Position numbers and translations under genes: made by a program. Below, in pieces: positions 1-11,272 of a stretch of 64,000 nt of DNA (positions are counted from its first letter, which is position 1; every line of letters starts with the position of its first letter). The stretch lies in NCBI GenBank assembly GCA_950022295.1, contig OX465596.1, forward strand, positions 8,060,001 through 8,124,000, given 5' to 3'. The notes beneath the pieces were generated by a model. It was not told where the DNA came from. It made no database searches and was given only the letters and a program-made list of their open reading frames with translations. The DNA is from Bromus sterilis (taxonomy: Eukaryota; Streptophyta; Magnoliopsida; Poales; Poaceae).

Positions 1-2136
1 TGTCCTCATTGATGTGAGCCTTTCTCATCCTTTTTTTCTTCCTCCTCCTCCGTACTTCTCTCTTTGCCATCCTAAGTGTCAACTCTCGTGCTTACGCTCA
101 TCCATTGCATGAGTGCTCGAACTATCGAAAAGGAGTGGATCAAATTGACTTGTACCTGGCTAGTGGTCTGGGGACGAGTCAAGATAAGATTCCAAAGAAT
201 ACCAAGCGTGAAACTTTAGTAGATTGAGTTCTCAACACAAAAATACTTTTTTCTCGTATTCCCTATCCCCCTTCTTGCACGCAAACACCATTTGGAGACA
301 TTCGAGTCACGGACAGCGAGAGCTCTTGCACCTAATGTTCTTTTGTTACTTGCTAATACAGATTCTTGCATGTTATGACTTGAATTGAAACTCTAACCTT
401 GATTGCTTTACTTTTCAAAGTTCTTTTATGGTTGCTAGCATGTCACCACAGAAATTATGCTGTTATCATTTACCTACTCGAGGACGAGCAGAAATTAAGC
501 TTGGGGATGTTGATACGTCCAAAGCGTATCTATAATTTCTGCTTGCTCCATGCATGTTTTGTGTGATATTGTTATGATCTAGATACACTTTCATACTCTT
601 TTGATCATATTTGGACTAACCTATTAACTCAGTGCACCCTAGTGCCAGTTCCTGTTTTCTGTTGTTTTTCTATTTCAGTTTTCCCTCATATAAAAAGTGC
701 CAGAAAAATTCCGGGAAAAATACAGGAAAAATCAGCGTACAGGAAGCTTCGCGAAGAGCCCGAGTGGGGGCAGAGGGGAGCCAGGGGGGCCCAGGCGGCC
801 ACCCGGCGCGGCCCCACCCCTGGCCGCGCCAGGGGGGCGCCTGGGGCCCCTAGTCCACCTCTGGCTGCCCCCCCTTCGCCTATTTATTCTCCGTCACGGG
901 GAAACTCCAAAGACAGAACCCTATTTCGCAAACTCGCCTCTGTTCCGCCGCCGCCGCGCGTCCGAGATCGGGAGGACCAGAAGACCTCTTCCCGGCACCC
1001 TGCCGGAGGGAGGGCCGACCTCCGGGAGTCTCCTCTCCACCATGGATGCTCCCCGGATGTCCCGTGAGTAGTTTTTCTTGGACCATGGGTCCGTGATTAG
1101 TAGCTATGTGATGTTCTCCTCCCCTCTTTGTTCTTCATGGTTTAGACCTCGTGAGATGCCCTACATGATCGAGGCACTTTTGTAATCTTTCTGCTATTGC
1201 TATGCTGAGTTTGATGGGATCTGATGGATTATGAGATTATGTTCAGATTGTGATAGAGTAATATATTTGGTTTTTATCTCTTAAATTTTTGTTCCTAAGT
1301 AATTCTTGCATGTTCTCCGTTGTTGTTTATTGCTTTGGCCAAGTAGTAGTTAGTGAATCCAAGAGGGAACGTTATGCTCGATTGTGGGTTCATGCCCCCC
1401 GATGACACGCTTCAGTGACAGAAACATGAGTCTAGGGGATGTGCTGTTGCCACAAGGGGGAAAACAACGGTGCTTATATCCGCGGTTGCAAGGATTGTTT
1501 ACTTTACGCAAAGTGCTTTTTAACGTAGTTGTCTGTTGCTTTGGGTTTACACTTTGGGTGGGGCTCGCAACTTAATACCAGCGAGATGTTCTAGATAGAT
1601 ATCTCAAGGTGGATGATTAGTAGTAGATGCAGTTGGATTACGGTCTACTTATTTTGGCGTACTGCCCGTGCTTTTGAGCCTCTTCCTTTCTTTTGTAGCA
1701 TAGTTAGCATTGCGGTGCGTTCATAATCCTGTCAATTGCCCTTCTGTAATTTGTTTACCTCGCATAGCAGTTTTATCGTCTTTTGGGAGAGAGAAATCAC
1801 TAGCGAACATCACGTATCCCGGTCCATATCCTTATTACTGTTTCCACGCTATATTTACTTTCCTGCTTTTTACTTTTAGTTGCTATCATTATCCTTTGTT
1901 TTTTACCCTTTGTGAACAACAAGACCGGAGAGATTGACAACCTCTCTGAACTTCGTTGGGAACAAATTTATCTGTGTCTGTGTGCAGGTCCACGTCAGTT
2001 GCGCCGCTGACACCTACTTATCATCTCTGGAGTCCTACTGGAGACAAACCTTGGTATCTTCACTGAGGGAAACTTGCTGTTGCGCTACATCTCAACCTTC
2101 CACTTGGGGTAACCAACGAAGGGCGAGAAGCCATCA
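1..2136 (+). mobile_element. 3' part of a Ty3/gypsy-like LTR retrotransposon
   Basis: The first 510 bases look like the non-coding tail of an LTR element. They end in a purine-rich tract (about 492-510, aattaagcttgggga) immediately before a TGATACGTCC start, the usual polypurine-tract/LTR arrangement. No gag or pol reading frame is visible, so the coding part lies left of the window. Assignment to gypsy rests on the resemblance of these termini to grass gypsy LTRs and is inference. Confidence 0.7.
511..2136 (+). repeat. 3' LTR of the gypsy-like element
   Basis: The repeat starts TGAT at 511 and ends ATCA at 2136, so the ends are inverted. A start three bases earlier (508, TGTTGAT) is possible. 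A GC-rich stretch at 780-1060 is followed by the AT-rich remainder. The last 100 bases (actgagggaaacttgctg and similar) resemble grass gypsy LTR ends. The left LTR is outside the window, so LTR identity and age cannot be read. Short open frames inside are not genes. Confidence 0.65.
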
Positions 2137-2690
2137 GCCTGCAGTGATCATAGCTTTCAAATTGTTTCTCTCGGACAAACTCTTCTGAGCACTACTTCCA
2201 GCATTATCACGAGCCTTGTTAAAAGATTCCATCATTGTGCGTCCAGGCAGTCATTTGCGAAATATTAATAAAACTGCCTTTTGAGCCTGGAGTGATCATA
2301 GCTTTCAAATGGTTGCTCTCAGACAAACTCTTCTAAGCACTACTTCCAGCATTATCACGAGCCTTGTTAAAAGATTCCATCATTGTGCGTCCAGGCAGTC
2401 ATTTGCGAAATATTAATGAAACTGCCTTTTGAGCCTGCAGTGATCATAGCTTTCAAATTGTTGCTCTCGGACAAACTCTTCTGAGCACTACTTTCAGCAT
2501 TATCACGAGCCTTGTTAAGAACCTGATTTACTCATTTTTTAAAAGATTCCATCATTGTGCGTCCAGGCAGTCATTTGCGAAATATTAATGAAACTGCCTT
2601 TTGAGCCTGCAGTGATCATAGCTTTCAAATTGTTGCTCTCGGACAAACTCTTCTGAGCACTACTTCCAGCATTATCTTTTGAGCACTACT
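2137..2690. repeat. 148-bp tandem repeat, about 3.5 copies
   Basis: Units begin with gcctgcagtgatcatagc or a close variant at 2137, 2285, 2433 and 2605. The first two units are 148 bp. The third is 172 bp because of a 24-bp insertion near 2515. The fourth is cut off around 2680, where its gagcactacttccagca segment is repeated once more. The array begins exactly at the LTR end, so the retrotransposon appears to have inserted at or in it. Confidence 0.9.
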
Positions 2691-2748
2691 TCCAGCACCC
2701 CTTTAGAACCGGTTTGTACTACCAACCGGTTCTAAAGATGTGGTGAAA

Positions 2749-2997
2749 GGTTTATAAGCACGGGTCAGTGTGGACTTATCGTAGCATAGCAAGTTTAATA
2801 AAGGTTGTCCACGAGTGATTCATCTATACGCTGTATACTGTAAAGGCAATAACTACGGGCTAGCAATTTCACCAGAAAAAAAAGCCCATCGACAAATTTC
2901 CTTTATAGTATACAGCGTATAGATTAATCACTCGTGGACAACCTTTATTAAACTTGCTATGCTACGATAAGTCCACACTCACCCGTGCTTATAAACC
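2749..2997. repeat. Near-perfect inverted repeat with 98-bp arms
   Basis: Arms at 2749-2846 and 2900-2997 are almost perfect reverse complements around a 53-bp loop. A transcript would fold into a long hairpin. It lies inside the left part of the CACTA-like element. It could be a young MITE or part of that element's terminal structure. Confidence 0.85.
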
Positions 2998-3932
2998 GGT
3001 CGAACTCGTCTTCGGTTAGCGAGGTGGTACTAAAAAATAAATGTTTAGAACCGGTTTCAACCACGAACCGCAGCTAAAGGTCCCTCCCCTTCCCGCGCGT
3101 ATTTCTGGCCGAAAAATGGATGAAATTGGTGACCTTTAGAACCGGTTTGTGGCTAAAACCGGTTCTAAAGGTCCATTAGCACCGGTTGCTGCTACAAGCC
3201 GGTGCTAAAAGTCCATTCTATATATATACCAACACTTAGCGACAGTTCCGCCCACCGCTTCAGATCGAACCACGCCGCCAGGCTGCTGCGCTGCCTCGCC
3301 GTCGCCGTCCACGCCGTCAGGAGCCGCCCACTCTCCTCGCCGACGGCCGCCACCGGAGCCGCCCCCGCCCGCATCGTTCAAGCCGCCCCCGCCCCCGCCG
3401 TTCAAGCCATCGCCGCCGTCCAGCGCGTCAGGTGACCCCTCCCACTCCCCCCTCCCCTCCTCCTCTATGTTCATATTCTGCTCGGGAATTCTAGGATTGC
3501 CATGTGCAATTGATAGGTTGTGTGCAATAATCTATGCCGCCATGTGATTTTTTGAAGTGAAGTTGGTGTTGATTATTTCTAGGATTATTGGTGTTGAAAT
3601 TGTTGAAATTGCTAGGATTATTTGGCAATACAGAGAGATAGTTAGATGGTGCTTTGTTCTTTGAAGTGAAATTGGTCGTGGCTTTAGAGAGAATTTGATG
3701 GTGCAAGCTATAGTGTAAATTAGGGTTCCACAAGTTTGTATGTTTTCAGAGAACACAAGTAAAAAGAAAGTGGAGGATTTTTTTTGTTAAACCAAAAATT
3801 GATAGAACAGACATTCTTGATCTATTTTGTTACCAATGAGGCACAATTTGTATTACTTCTCATGTTATATTTTTATAATTTTCATTATATTTTTATTACT
3901 TTGAATTAATTTTATAATTATGAACACATAGT

Positions 3933-5128
3933 ATGTCTCATCCCAAGTGCGAGATTTGTCAAGACGACTCAGGTCGATGCAACGATCCCGTGTTTGATGA
4001 AGCAGAAACATACTTCTTCATCACGCTTAGGTCCTGGTTCCAAAATGTTACAGTATGTAACTTGCACGACATGTTCTTGTTATGGTGCATGCATGCATGA
4101 CTTAAGTTTATGTTTATAACGTATCATTTTTTTTCTTTCTAATTCAACTAGTGCATCCCTTGCTTTGCAAGACGCCACGTTTGTGACAAGATCAATATTC
4201 AAGATTTCGATGAAACTATTAGTAAAGAAGTTAACATTAAGACGAAACATTTCGTTCTTAAGGTTAAGATCTTTAATCAACCAAATACCACATTCTTTGG
4301 CGGTTCAAAATGGGATGCATTATGCAAGACATATGCATTTCATGATAATATGAAAATAACATTTGATCTTGGACGCCGCCGTCGAGGATCCAATGTTTTT
4401 CGTGATGATAAAATTTCGATGGAACTAGGCGACATGATTCCAGTTCGATGTTCATGTGAGTTTGTTAAACAACAATTTTGTTACTTCTACAACTTATTTT
4501 TCTTTGCTCCAAATGTTTGACAACTCATTTATAATTGCCAGCTTATGTTCTTGCCACGGAAGAAGTACAAGATATTTTTTATTGTACCTTCTATAACAAT
4601 GGCTTCGACCTAAGTAAGAATGAACAACATGCATTTATCGAAGTTATTAAATTGGTACCTTTGTATGTGAACTATTTTAAGGGCTGGCCGTCCTTTTGGA
4701 GCATATGTGCCATTTGTCCTTAAGTTGGAGGACTATATGCTTAAATGGCCTAGCCTGGTATGATTTTTATCATTCTCTCTCAGTAGTCTATATCTTCTTC
4801 AAAAAGACATTTTATTAATTATACTCATTGCTAACTATGCTACTAATATGTATGTTCTTCAACAGAAGATACCACAAACTTGTACGCCTAAATGGATGCT
4901 GGGATTTAAAGGCGAAGTTACAATTGTTTGTGCACGGCCTTGGACAGAACCTTTCCAACATGATTACTACACTGAAAGCGGATCAGATGGTTGTGTCAAA
5001 ATCAAAGCATGGTTGAAGATAGTGGTCCAGAAGAAGCCAAACCTGGAGACAGGTTGTTCTATATCCTCTATCGTGGAGAATATGGACGCGCTTTTTGGGT
5101 TTATTTCTTTTTACCTTCGCATGTTTGA
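3933..5128 (+). pseudogene. B3-domain (REM-like) pseudogene
   Basis: The reading frame follows plausible GT-AG exons: MSHPKCEICQDDSG... from 3933 to a gtatgt donor near 4050; CIPCFARRHVCDKI... from 4152; SYVLATEEVQDIFYC... from about 4541; and KIPQTCTPKWMLGFKG... from 4866. The segment FFGGSKWDALCKTYAF and the repeated B3-like spacing recall B3 DNA-binding proteins embedded in Triticeae transposons. One extra base near 4683 and a second shift near 5040 (before RLFYILYRGEYG) break the frame, so it should not be functional. An upstream GC-rich leader at 3235-3435 with a tatatatata box at 3221 may be its promoter and 5' exon. The family assignment is from memory of similar proteins. Confidence 0.5.
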
Positions 5129-5758
5129 TTAGGTCCTATATATTTAGTAGGAGTTAATTCGAAGAATTATGTCCTATATATATTTAGTAGTAGTGAATCT
5201 GAACAAATTAGGTTATCGAAGTTAAACTAGGAAAAATCTTTGTGTTTGATATAATGGCTTTCGTACTTGTTCTTATTGAAGTTAAATTATATATTGTCCT
5301 ATATATATGAGATGTGATCGATATATTTAGACTATATTGTCTGTGTGTATGAGATGTTGTGAAGCATATGTACCGAGATACACATCTTGTAAGTGTATGA
5401 CGCAGGAACCGCTTGATATATTCATATCTTGATCATCTTCATTAAATAATAAGATTGCGGAGAACCTTTAATTAATAATCCAAAAACAAAACTATTAAAC
5501 CCAAAATAAAATAACAAATAAACCCTTAAACCACGAAACCTTTAGAACCGGTTTATGTTACCAACCGGTGCTAAAGGTGCTCAAGCCCTCGCGCTGCCAT
5601 GCAACCACGTGGCCTGGCTGCAGCTGCTTTAGAACCGGTTCGTGGGGAACCGGTTCTAAAGGCTTTACCCTTTAGCACCGAGCCTTTAGAACCGGTTTCA
5701 GAAACCGGTTCTAAAGGGCCCCCCTGAACCGGTTCTAATGACCTGTTTTGCACTAGTG

Positions 5759-5913
5759 ATGCATGGAAATTTTATTCTATTATGATATTTATATTGAATC
5801 CATATATTAGTTCAAAAGTTATTGTTTCAAATATACATGTTTCATTTAACCAAACATTTTCACTGAAATATTTTGCAAAAAAAATCCGCAACAACGTGCG
5901 TGGCATCATGTAG
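5759..5913 (+). mobile_element. Helitron 3' end fragment
   Basis: This aligns base for base with the reverse complement of the Helitron at 8115-8471. It ends in the same GC-rich stem region (ccgcaacaacgtgcgtgg), followed by catcatGTAG where CTAG is expected. The 5' part is missing, and the CACTA-like element abuts it, so the CACTA-like element probably inserted into this Helitron. Confidence 0.65.
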
Positions 5914-6904
5914 TTTTATTATGTTTTTGTGCCAAATTTAGCCATTAGGGTGTGCATTGTGCAAGTTATATGTGTGCTATCCAGGAAACAACAAATTTGC
6001 TCTTAGTAGAAAAACAATTAAAAATTCCTGGAAGATCGAAAATTTCAGAAATCATTACCAATATTGCATATTATTGTCCTCTACGTTGTCCTAATTTTTC
6101 AGAAGTTTTGGAGTTGAAGAAGTATTTTTCATAATTTCATATTTACATACTATACTGTTTTGGATGCTTGTTGTCATGTTTCCTTAGTTATCTTTTGTGG
6201 AGTTTCCAAGGGTTGTATTGGAAAATATAAATGATGGAAACATTAAAAATAGTAGCATAGATATGGATTTAAAATTTCTTCATGTCTTAGTAGTACAGAA
6301 TTGTGGGATTTAATTATTTAAATGCACTAACGTTACTTACCAGTTTATGTAAAGTTTTATGTGGATGAGGTTTCTAAGTTCTAGGGAGACATTGATACGC
6401 GATGGGCCAAGTGGTGGAAAGAGCTTAGCTTGGGGATGCCCCGACATCCAAACAGAATATCTAAGGAAGACTCAAGCGTCTAAACTTAGAATGCCCGGGA
6501 AAGCATCCCCTATTTCGTTCTTCAAAGGTTTGTCTCATTTACAACTATGTTTTATTCATCCACATGGTATGTGTTTAACTTGGAGTATCTTTGTGTGCTT
6601 TGTTTGTTTTTATTTAGATTTTTTTTGCTGTTCTTCAAAATCATCTCTCTCTAGACATGTCCATTAAGGATGACATCGTCCTATCTATCTATTTATAGAA
6701 TGCTCATCGTTATTCACTTATACAAGCTTGAGCTGTGTCGTTTTAAGAATTTGCTCTAGATGTTCACTTATATCTGCTAGCGCACCGTGAAAAAATGTTT
6801 TTATAATAATGTTTAACCTCTTGTGCTTCACTTATATCTTTGTACATAGTTTATTGAATTGCACTGGTTAATATGTCATATCATAAAAATGGTCCAACTA
6901 TATG
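5914..6904. other. Decayed retrotransposon-like sequence, no gene
   Basis: A stretch around 6400-6500 (agcttagcttggggatgccccg) resembles the polypurine tract and LTR start of grass retrotransposons. No open frame with a recognisable domain is present. The rest is AT-rich and featureless. Confidence 0.4.
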
Positions 6905-7592
6905 TCATATGATAGGCATGTCATCATTGTGGTCATCCATCGACGAGGAGGAGGAGGAGCACCCGAAGGGCGGCGAAGGAGACGCGCTTGCTCCTTCGCA
7001 TGTCGCACCGCCTTCACCCGCGGACTGCTTCACCTGCTCATGGTGGGCACGTTCAAGATCCGCAATGCTGAGTTGGAGCGCCTGCACATTCTTTCCATGG
7101 AGCCGCCTCACGCCCGTCTTTGTCGTGATCAACGATCGATGGAGGATGACATTAAGGAGTTGCTTCTCCGGATTGGTGGGTGGTGCTGGCACGGATCTAG
7201 CGGCAGGCCCTGCTAGCGCCTTTCGTGTCAGGCGGCTTTCCCCATCGACTCCAGCATCCTCTCTCTCTCTCAGGCAGTGCGGGCAGGAGCACCCATCTCT
7301 ACCTGGGCGGAGCAGGGATCTAAAGGGGAGGGGAGGAGAAGTGGATCTCGTCCCGCGCTATATTCACTACGTCGAGTGAGAGGGGCTGGCGCTGGGCATC
7401 GCATTGTGGCGGTGAATCGGTGATCCAGAGGGGCGGGGAGCTGCCGCCGCCGGTGTCGACCTTGCTCTGCTCGATGGTGATGCAGAACGTGAGGTCCTCA
7501 TCAAAAGACACTGTGGCACTACCGCTTCCGTCCTCCTCCTTCAAGAGGCCTTCTCACTCCATCAAATCTGGCTCGCTGTTGAAGCTGGCCAT
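6905..7592 (-). pseudogene. Unrecognised gene with an early stop
   Basis: On the minus strand an ATG at 7592 reads MASFNSEPDLME, then TGA at 7556-7554. The frame then continues open to 7320 (EEDGSGSATVSFDEDLTFC...). A single base change at the TGA (for example from TGG) would restore one 90-codon frame. A TATAAATA box sits at 7707-7714, 115 bp upstream, with a GC-rich leader between. A second open stretch (7192-6905, KQLLNVILHRS...LQLSIADLERAHHEQVKQ, helical) may be a later exon. I do not recognise the family. Confidence 0.45.
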
Positions 7593-7706
7593 GGAAGCGA
7601 AGCGGAGCAGGCGGATTAGAACGGGGAATCGGGAGTGAAATGGAAGTGTCGCGGAGCAAGCGAGATAATAGAGAGATAGTTAGGGTTGACGTTCGACGGG
7701 TGAGGT

Positions 7707-7714
7707 ATTTATAA
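7707..7714 (-). promoter_or_regulatory. TATA box upstream of the broken gene
   Basis: TATAAATA on the minus strand, 115 bp upstream of the ATG at 7592, with a pyrimidine-rich leader between. Confidence 0.5.
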
Positions 7715-8114
7715 GGTACAAGCGATGTGATAGATAGGGTCAGACCTGTCAATATTCATCCCATATATAAAGTGAATATAAATCGTGCCGACCAATCCAA
7801 ATATTAAAATCAAATTTAAAACCTTCAATTGAATGATAAAAATAATACCCGAACAACTAATTAGCAGGCGCCCGATCATTTGAAATGGATTTGGGATTTC
7901 CGGTTACTGAGTGAAAGGAAAGATTTTCCTTTACCACCTCTACACCTACATTCACATACGGACTGGTGGAGCATATATACGTACATTTCATCTCTAGCTC
8001 GAAGCCAAGGATAAAGACAAGACACAAGACAATGCAGACTGCATAGTCGTGTATGCATGCACGTAATATATTGATGTCAATATGACAATATTGGAGTGTT
8101 TGCTGACTTAATAA

Positions 8115-8471
8115 CTAGATGATGCCCCGCATGTTGTTGTGGAACTTTTTTGCAAAATATTTCAGTAAAAATGTTTGGTTAAATGAAGCATGAATATTTG
8201 AAATAATAACTTTTGAACTAATATATGAATTTAATATAAATATTATAATAAAATAAAAATTCCCATGCATGCATGTTGCATGTGGGTTTTTATTATGCAT
8301 AGTAACATATTGAGGTGAGTCTTTCTCATGCATGTTGGATGATAAGGTGATATGCTTGCATGTTGAGAAAAATATAATAGTGGAGGATGATGTGGCATGC
8401 ATGATGAGGTGGAGTGTGTGCATATTGAGAGAATTGGTAGTAGTGGGAAGCAACTTCTTAAGAATGTAAGA
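8115..8471 (-). mobile_element. Small non-autonomous Helitron, complete
   Basis: Read on the minus strand it starts TCTTACATTCTTAAGAAG at 8471 and ends in a GC stem, then gcatcatCTAG at 8115. The host bases are A (8114) and T (8472), as expected for Helitron insertion between A and T. It is 357 bp with no coding capacity. It belongs to the same family as 5759-5913 and 26049-26625. Confidence 0.8.
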
Positions 8472-8707
8472 TTACTCCCTCCAGTTCTTTTCACTTTTAC
8501 TCCATACATAAAATTTGACCAAAGACAAACTATATAAAATAACCATATTTACATTAAAAATAGCGACATTTGTTATATTAAGTTTATATAATATAAAAAT
8601 GAAATTCATTATGCATTTAATAATATTGATTTTTTATTATAAATTACAAAGTTCAACTTTAGAAATTGTTATATACAAAAGTAAAAAAGGGCAGGAGAAA
8701 GGGATAT
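8472..8707. mobile_element. Stowaway-like MITE, degraded
   Basis: The left end is tactccctccagttcttttcac. The right end (gtaaaaaagggcaggag) is an imperfect reverse complement. The interior is AT-rich with the usual ttgaccaaa motif. It lies directly beside the Helitron end. Confidence 0.4.
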
Positions 8708-9423
8708 TTAAAGATGAGCCCAGGCTCACATGCTCCTGCACAAGAGATCCTCGAAAAGGCATACAAAAAAAACTTTAAAAAATCCAAATTTTATTATGCT
8801 GAAAGGTGCTTAAGAGGTAGATGTTCGCGTAAAATTTGAGTTATTTTGTACATCAGGAAGCTCATGGCAAAAAAGATAAATTCAACTCGAAATAATGCAT
8901 GAACAGTATCGTTCAAAGAAACAATAATTTCTTTTTTTGCCGAACGCTCTCCAAATGTCTAAACTTTTACAAAATTTATATAAACATCTCGCATATAAGC
9001 ATCTTTTATCATAATTTTTTATATTTATTTAATTTTCTAGTCTCAGATGCATCCGGCCATCCGGGCACTGAATCCCGGCTTCCGCGAGAAAGTGTATGCA
9101 TGAAGGAGTCAAAAAGTAGTCCTACAAAGGCCCTAGGGGCAGTATACAAAGCGATTGACTTGAGAGCTGACAAAAAAAAATATAGTGTGATTCTGGCGAT
9201 TGGTCTCGAGTTTCAAGGAGGCGCGTGGGCGAAGCGACGGATGCTTTTTCACTGCTGCGGGTGCTGTTTGCATACCTGCCCACGCCGCTGCCCGCGCTGC
9301 TGCATGCTGCATGCAGCACCATGCAATGCTCGTGGACGTGCTGAACTGGTTGGTGATGGGCTTCTGATCTTTTCCACGCAGTAGTAGTAGACTCCCACCA
9401 CAACGTTCACCTAATGAGCGAAT
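8708..9423. other. Intergenic, nothing recognised
   Basis: Mixed-composition sequence. Open frames here lack start context, splice structure or recognisable domains. Confidence 0.5.
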
Positions 9424-9537
9424 CAACCTGTGGTTGAATTGGTTAGGTAGATGGTTGTATCCCCAACTCACTAGAGTTCAAATCCCAGATTTAACAATGA
9501 TGCTCGCACCTAATGAAAAAATTAAAAAAAAAACTAA
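9424..9537 (+). mobile_element. tRNA-derived SINE-like sequence
   Basis: An RNA polymerase III A-box-like string (tggttgaattgg, 9431-9442) and a B-box-like string (gagttcaaatcc, 9474-9485) are spaced as in a tRNA. They are followed by a short body and an A-rich tail at 9518-9535. This is the layout of a short interspersed element. The family is not certain, although the head resembles the Au-type SINEs of Triticeae. Confidence 0.5.
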
Positions 9538-11190
9538 TATCATGCACCAACTTTCTTTTTCTTTAGAACCAGGCTCTACCTTTTTTACTAATTGCTTAAC
9601 GAAAATACAACAGTCACCAGGAGAAAGGGGGAGGAAAGCGAGTTCTACGCACCGAAGGAAAATCCACAACCCAGTGCTCGATCTCAAAACATCAGGTCAT
9701 GGGGCGAAAACCCTCCGACACCTATCCGACAAAGCAAGTCTATACCACATCATGCCCACGCAGGGACCAACCATAGTCTAAGGTAAATCTATTACCGTGG
9801 TATTCACCAAAAGTAAATTGTGACCCCATGAAACAAACAACAAGAACGATGCTCATCATCCAGAAAACGTCAGCCTCATGAACCACTTGATTCTTCAAAC
9901 AGTCCCGCCGGAGTTCGCCTGAACCCCCTCCAAGCTCCCGCAGATGCGCATCATGCTGTTCGCGCTCATCTTCATCATCTGAGCCCCCATCGACTTTCTT
10001 CTCATTTCCTCCATTTCAATGAATTGGACGTGCATGTTCCTACAGTATGAAAAAATACCATGAATTCAACGGTATATTTTTTTATCACATATTCATATTC
10101 ATATCCCATCACCGATAGAACATTCTTCATCGTTGGCTTGATTGCTTTCGCAATAGATAGCGAGATAGTCCCCCCCCCCCCCCACACACACACAAATCCT
10201 CTTCTTCTTTGTTTGCTTGTACTTGTCGTTATACTTACCGTCTAAGTCTCTTTTTGAATACATGAAATTTCAGGTAGGGAGTCTACCCCTGGTTGATAGA
10301 AAGAAAAATGCATCCTTCAATTTGCCAGAAAAAGAAACCCAACTCTTTGTTTGCTAACTTAAAAAATAACATACTAAATAATTCAGATCATCACGATCCA
10401 CCTCAAATAGCAGACACAAACGCCTAATCCAGCTCGATCCAATCGCGCAAAAGACCTATTCGCACATTCGATGAGCAAAACAACAAACACGAGAGCCAAG
10501 CGAAGCAAAGTACCCCCCCCCCCCCACCCACCCACATCAATCAATCAATTATGAAGCAGAAACCACATGATCGGATCGATCGGAACACAAGCGATCACAC
10601 TCTAAGTACTCCTCCATCCACCAAGGTCAACAAACCATCAATGTGTGTTCTCTCACTCTCTTGTGATCCATGCATGCATCTTTAGGCAGGCAGGCAGGCA
10701 GGCAGGTGTGATGCCAACCTGGAGCGGCTCGAAACGTGCACGCAGTCGCATCGGCAATGATCGGTCGGTCTACCGTACACACATACGTACGTACGTGCGT
10801 ACATACCGAATCGAAACGTGCATGCATGTGCATGGGCTTCATTTCGCGTGCATGGATGGCTGGCTTGTTTCTTTGACTGCATGCATTCATTCCATCGATC
10901 GATCTCGACGGATCATGGTTGCATTGCATGGGGCGTGTTCCGGCCTGCCGCGTCCTTCAAGCATGCAGTTGCATGCATTGGCGCCCCTGTGGCTAGCTAC
11001 TTCCTAGTCCCAGCCTGTATGCGTGCTTCGTCCATCCATCTTACAACTTCTCTTGCATTGCAGTGCTTGGTGTCACTCACGGAGACGATGCACAATATCG
11101 ATCTTCTTCTTCTGTCATGGCATATTGGCATGCACGACGGACGACCTTACGTACCACAAGGAGGAGACTGAACAGTGGAATAGTAATACA
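9538..11190. other. Intergenic with simple repeats
   Basis: No gene is supported. Simple repeats include C-runs at 10170-10193 (followed by CA repeats) and 10513-10525, and a GCAG repeat at 10685-10706. CATGCATG (RY-type) words are dense from 10670 to 10980. RY words occur in seed promoters, but no adjacent gene is visible here. Confidence 0.5.
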
Positions 11191-11272
11191 CTCCCTTCGT
11201 TCCAAATTATGTAACATGGATTTAGTTTATGTTTAAACAAGTGTTATGTCGAGTAATTTGGAACGGAGGGAG
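11191..11272. mobile_element. Short Stowaway MITE
   Basis: Terminal inverted repeats ctcccttcgttccaaatta and taatttggaacggagggag enclose an 82-bp foldback. Confidence 0.75.

Larger units (their letters stand above)
2680..5758. mobile_element. CACTA-like (En/Spm) element with a captured gene
   Basis: Both ends carry small palindromes of the type ctttagaaccggtt...aaccggttctaaag (2700-2738, 3134-3210, 5540-5578, 5630-5716), a known subterminal motif of grass CACTA elements. The right end reads cactagtg, ending TAGTG at 5758, about 30 bp from the first palindrome. On the left, CACTACTTCCAG near 2680 has the same spacing. However, that string also belongs to the neighbouring tandem repeat and the 3-bp flanks do not match (gag versus atg), so the left end is uncertain. 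No transposase is present. Confidence 0.6.

Noticed and set aside
10645..11171. Overlapping 100-120-codon frames on both strands
   Set aside because: They arise from CATGCATG and GCAG-type simple repeats. No domain or splice signal.
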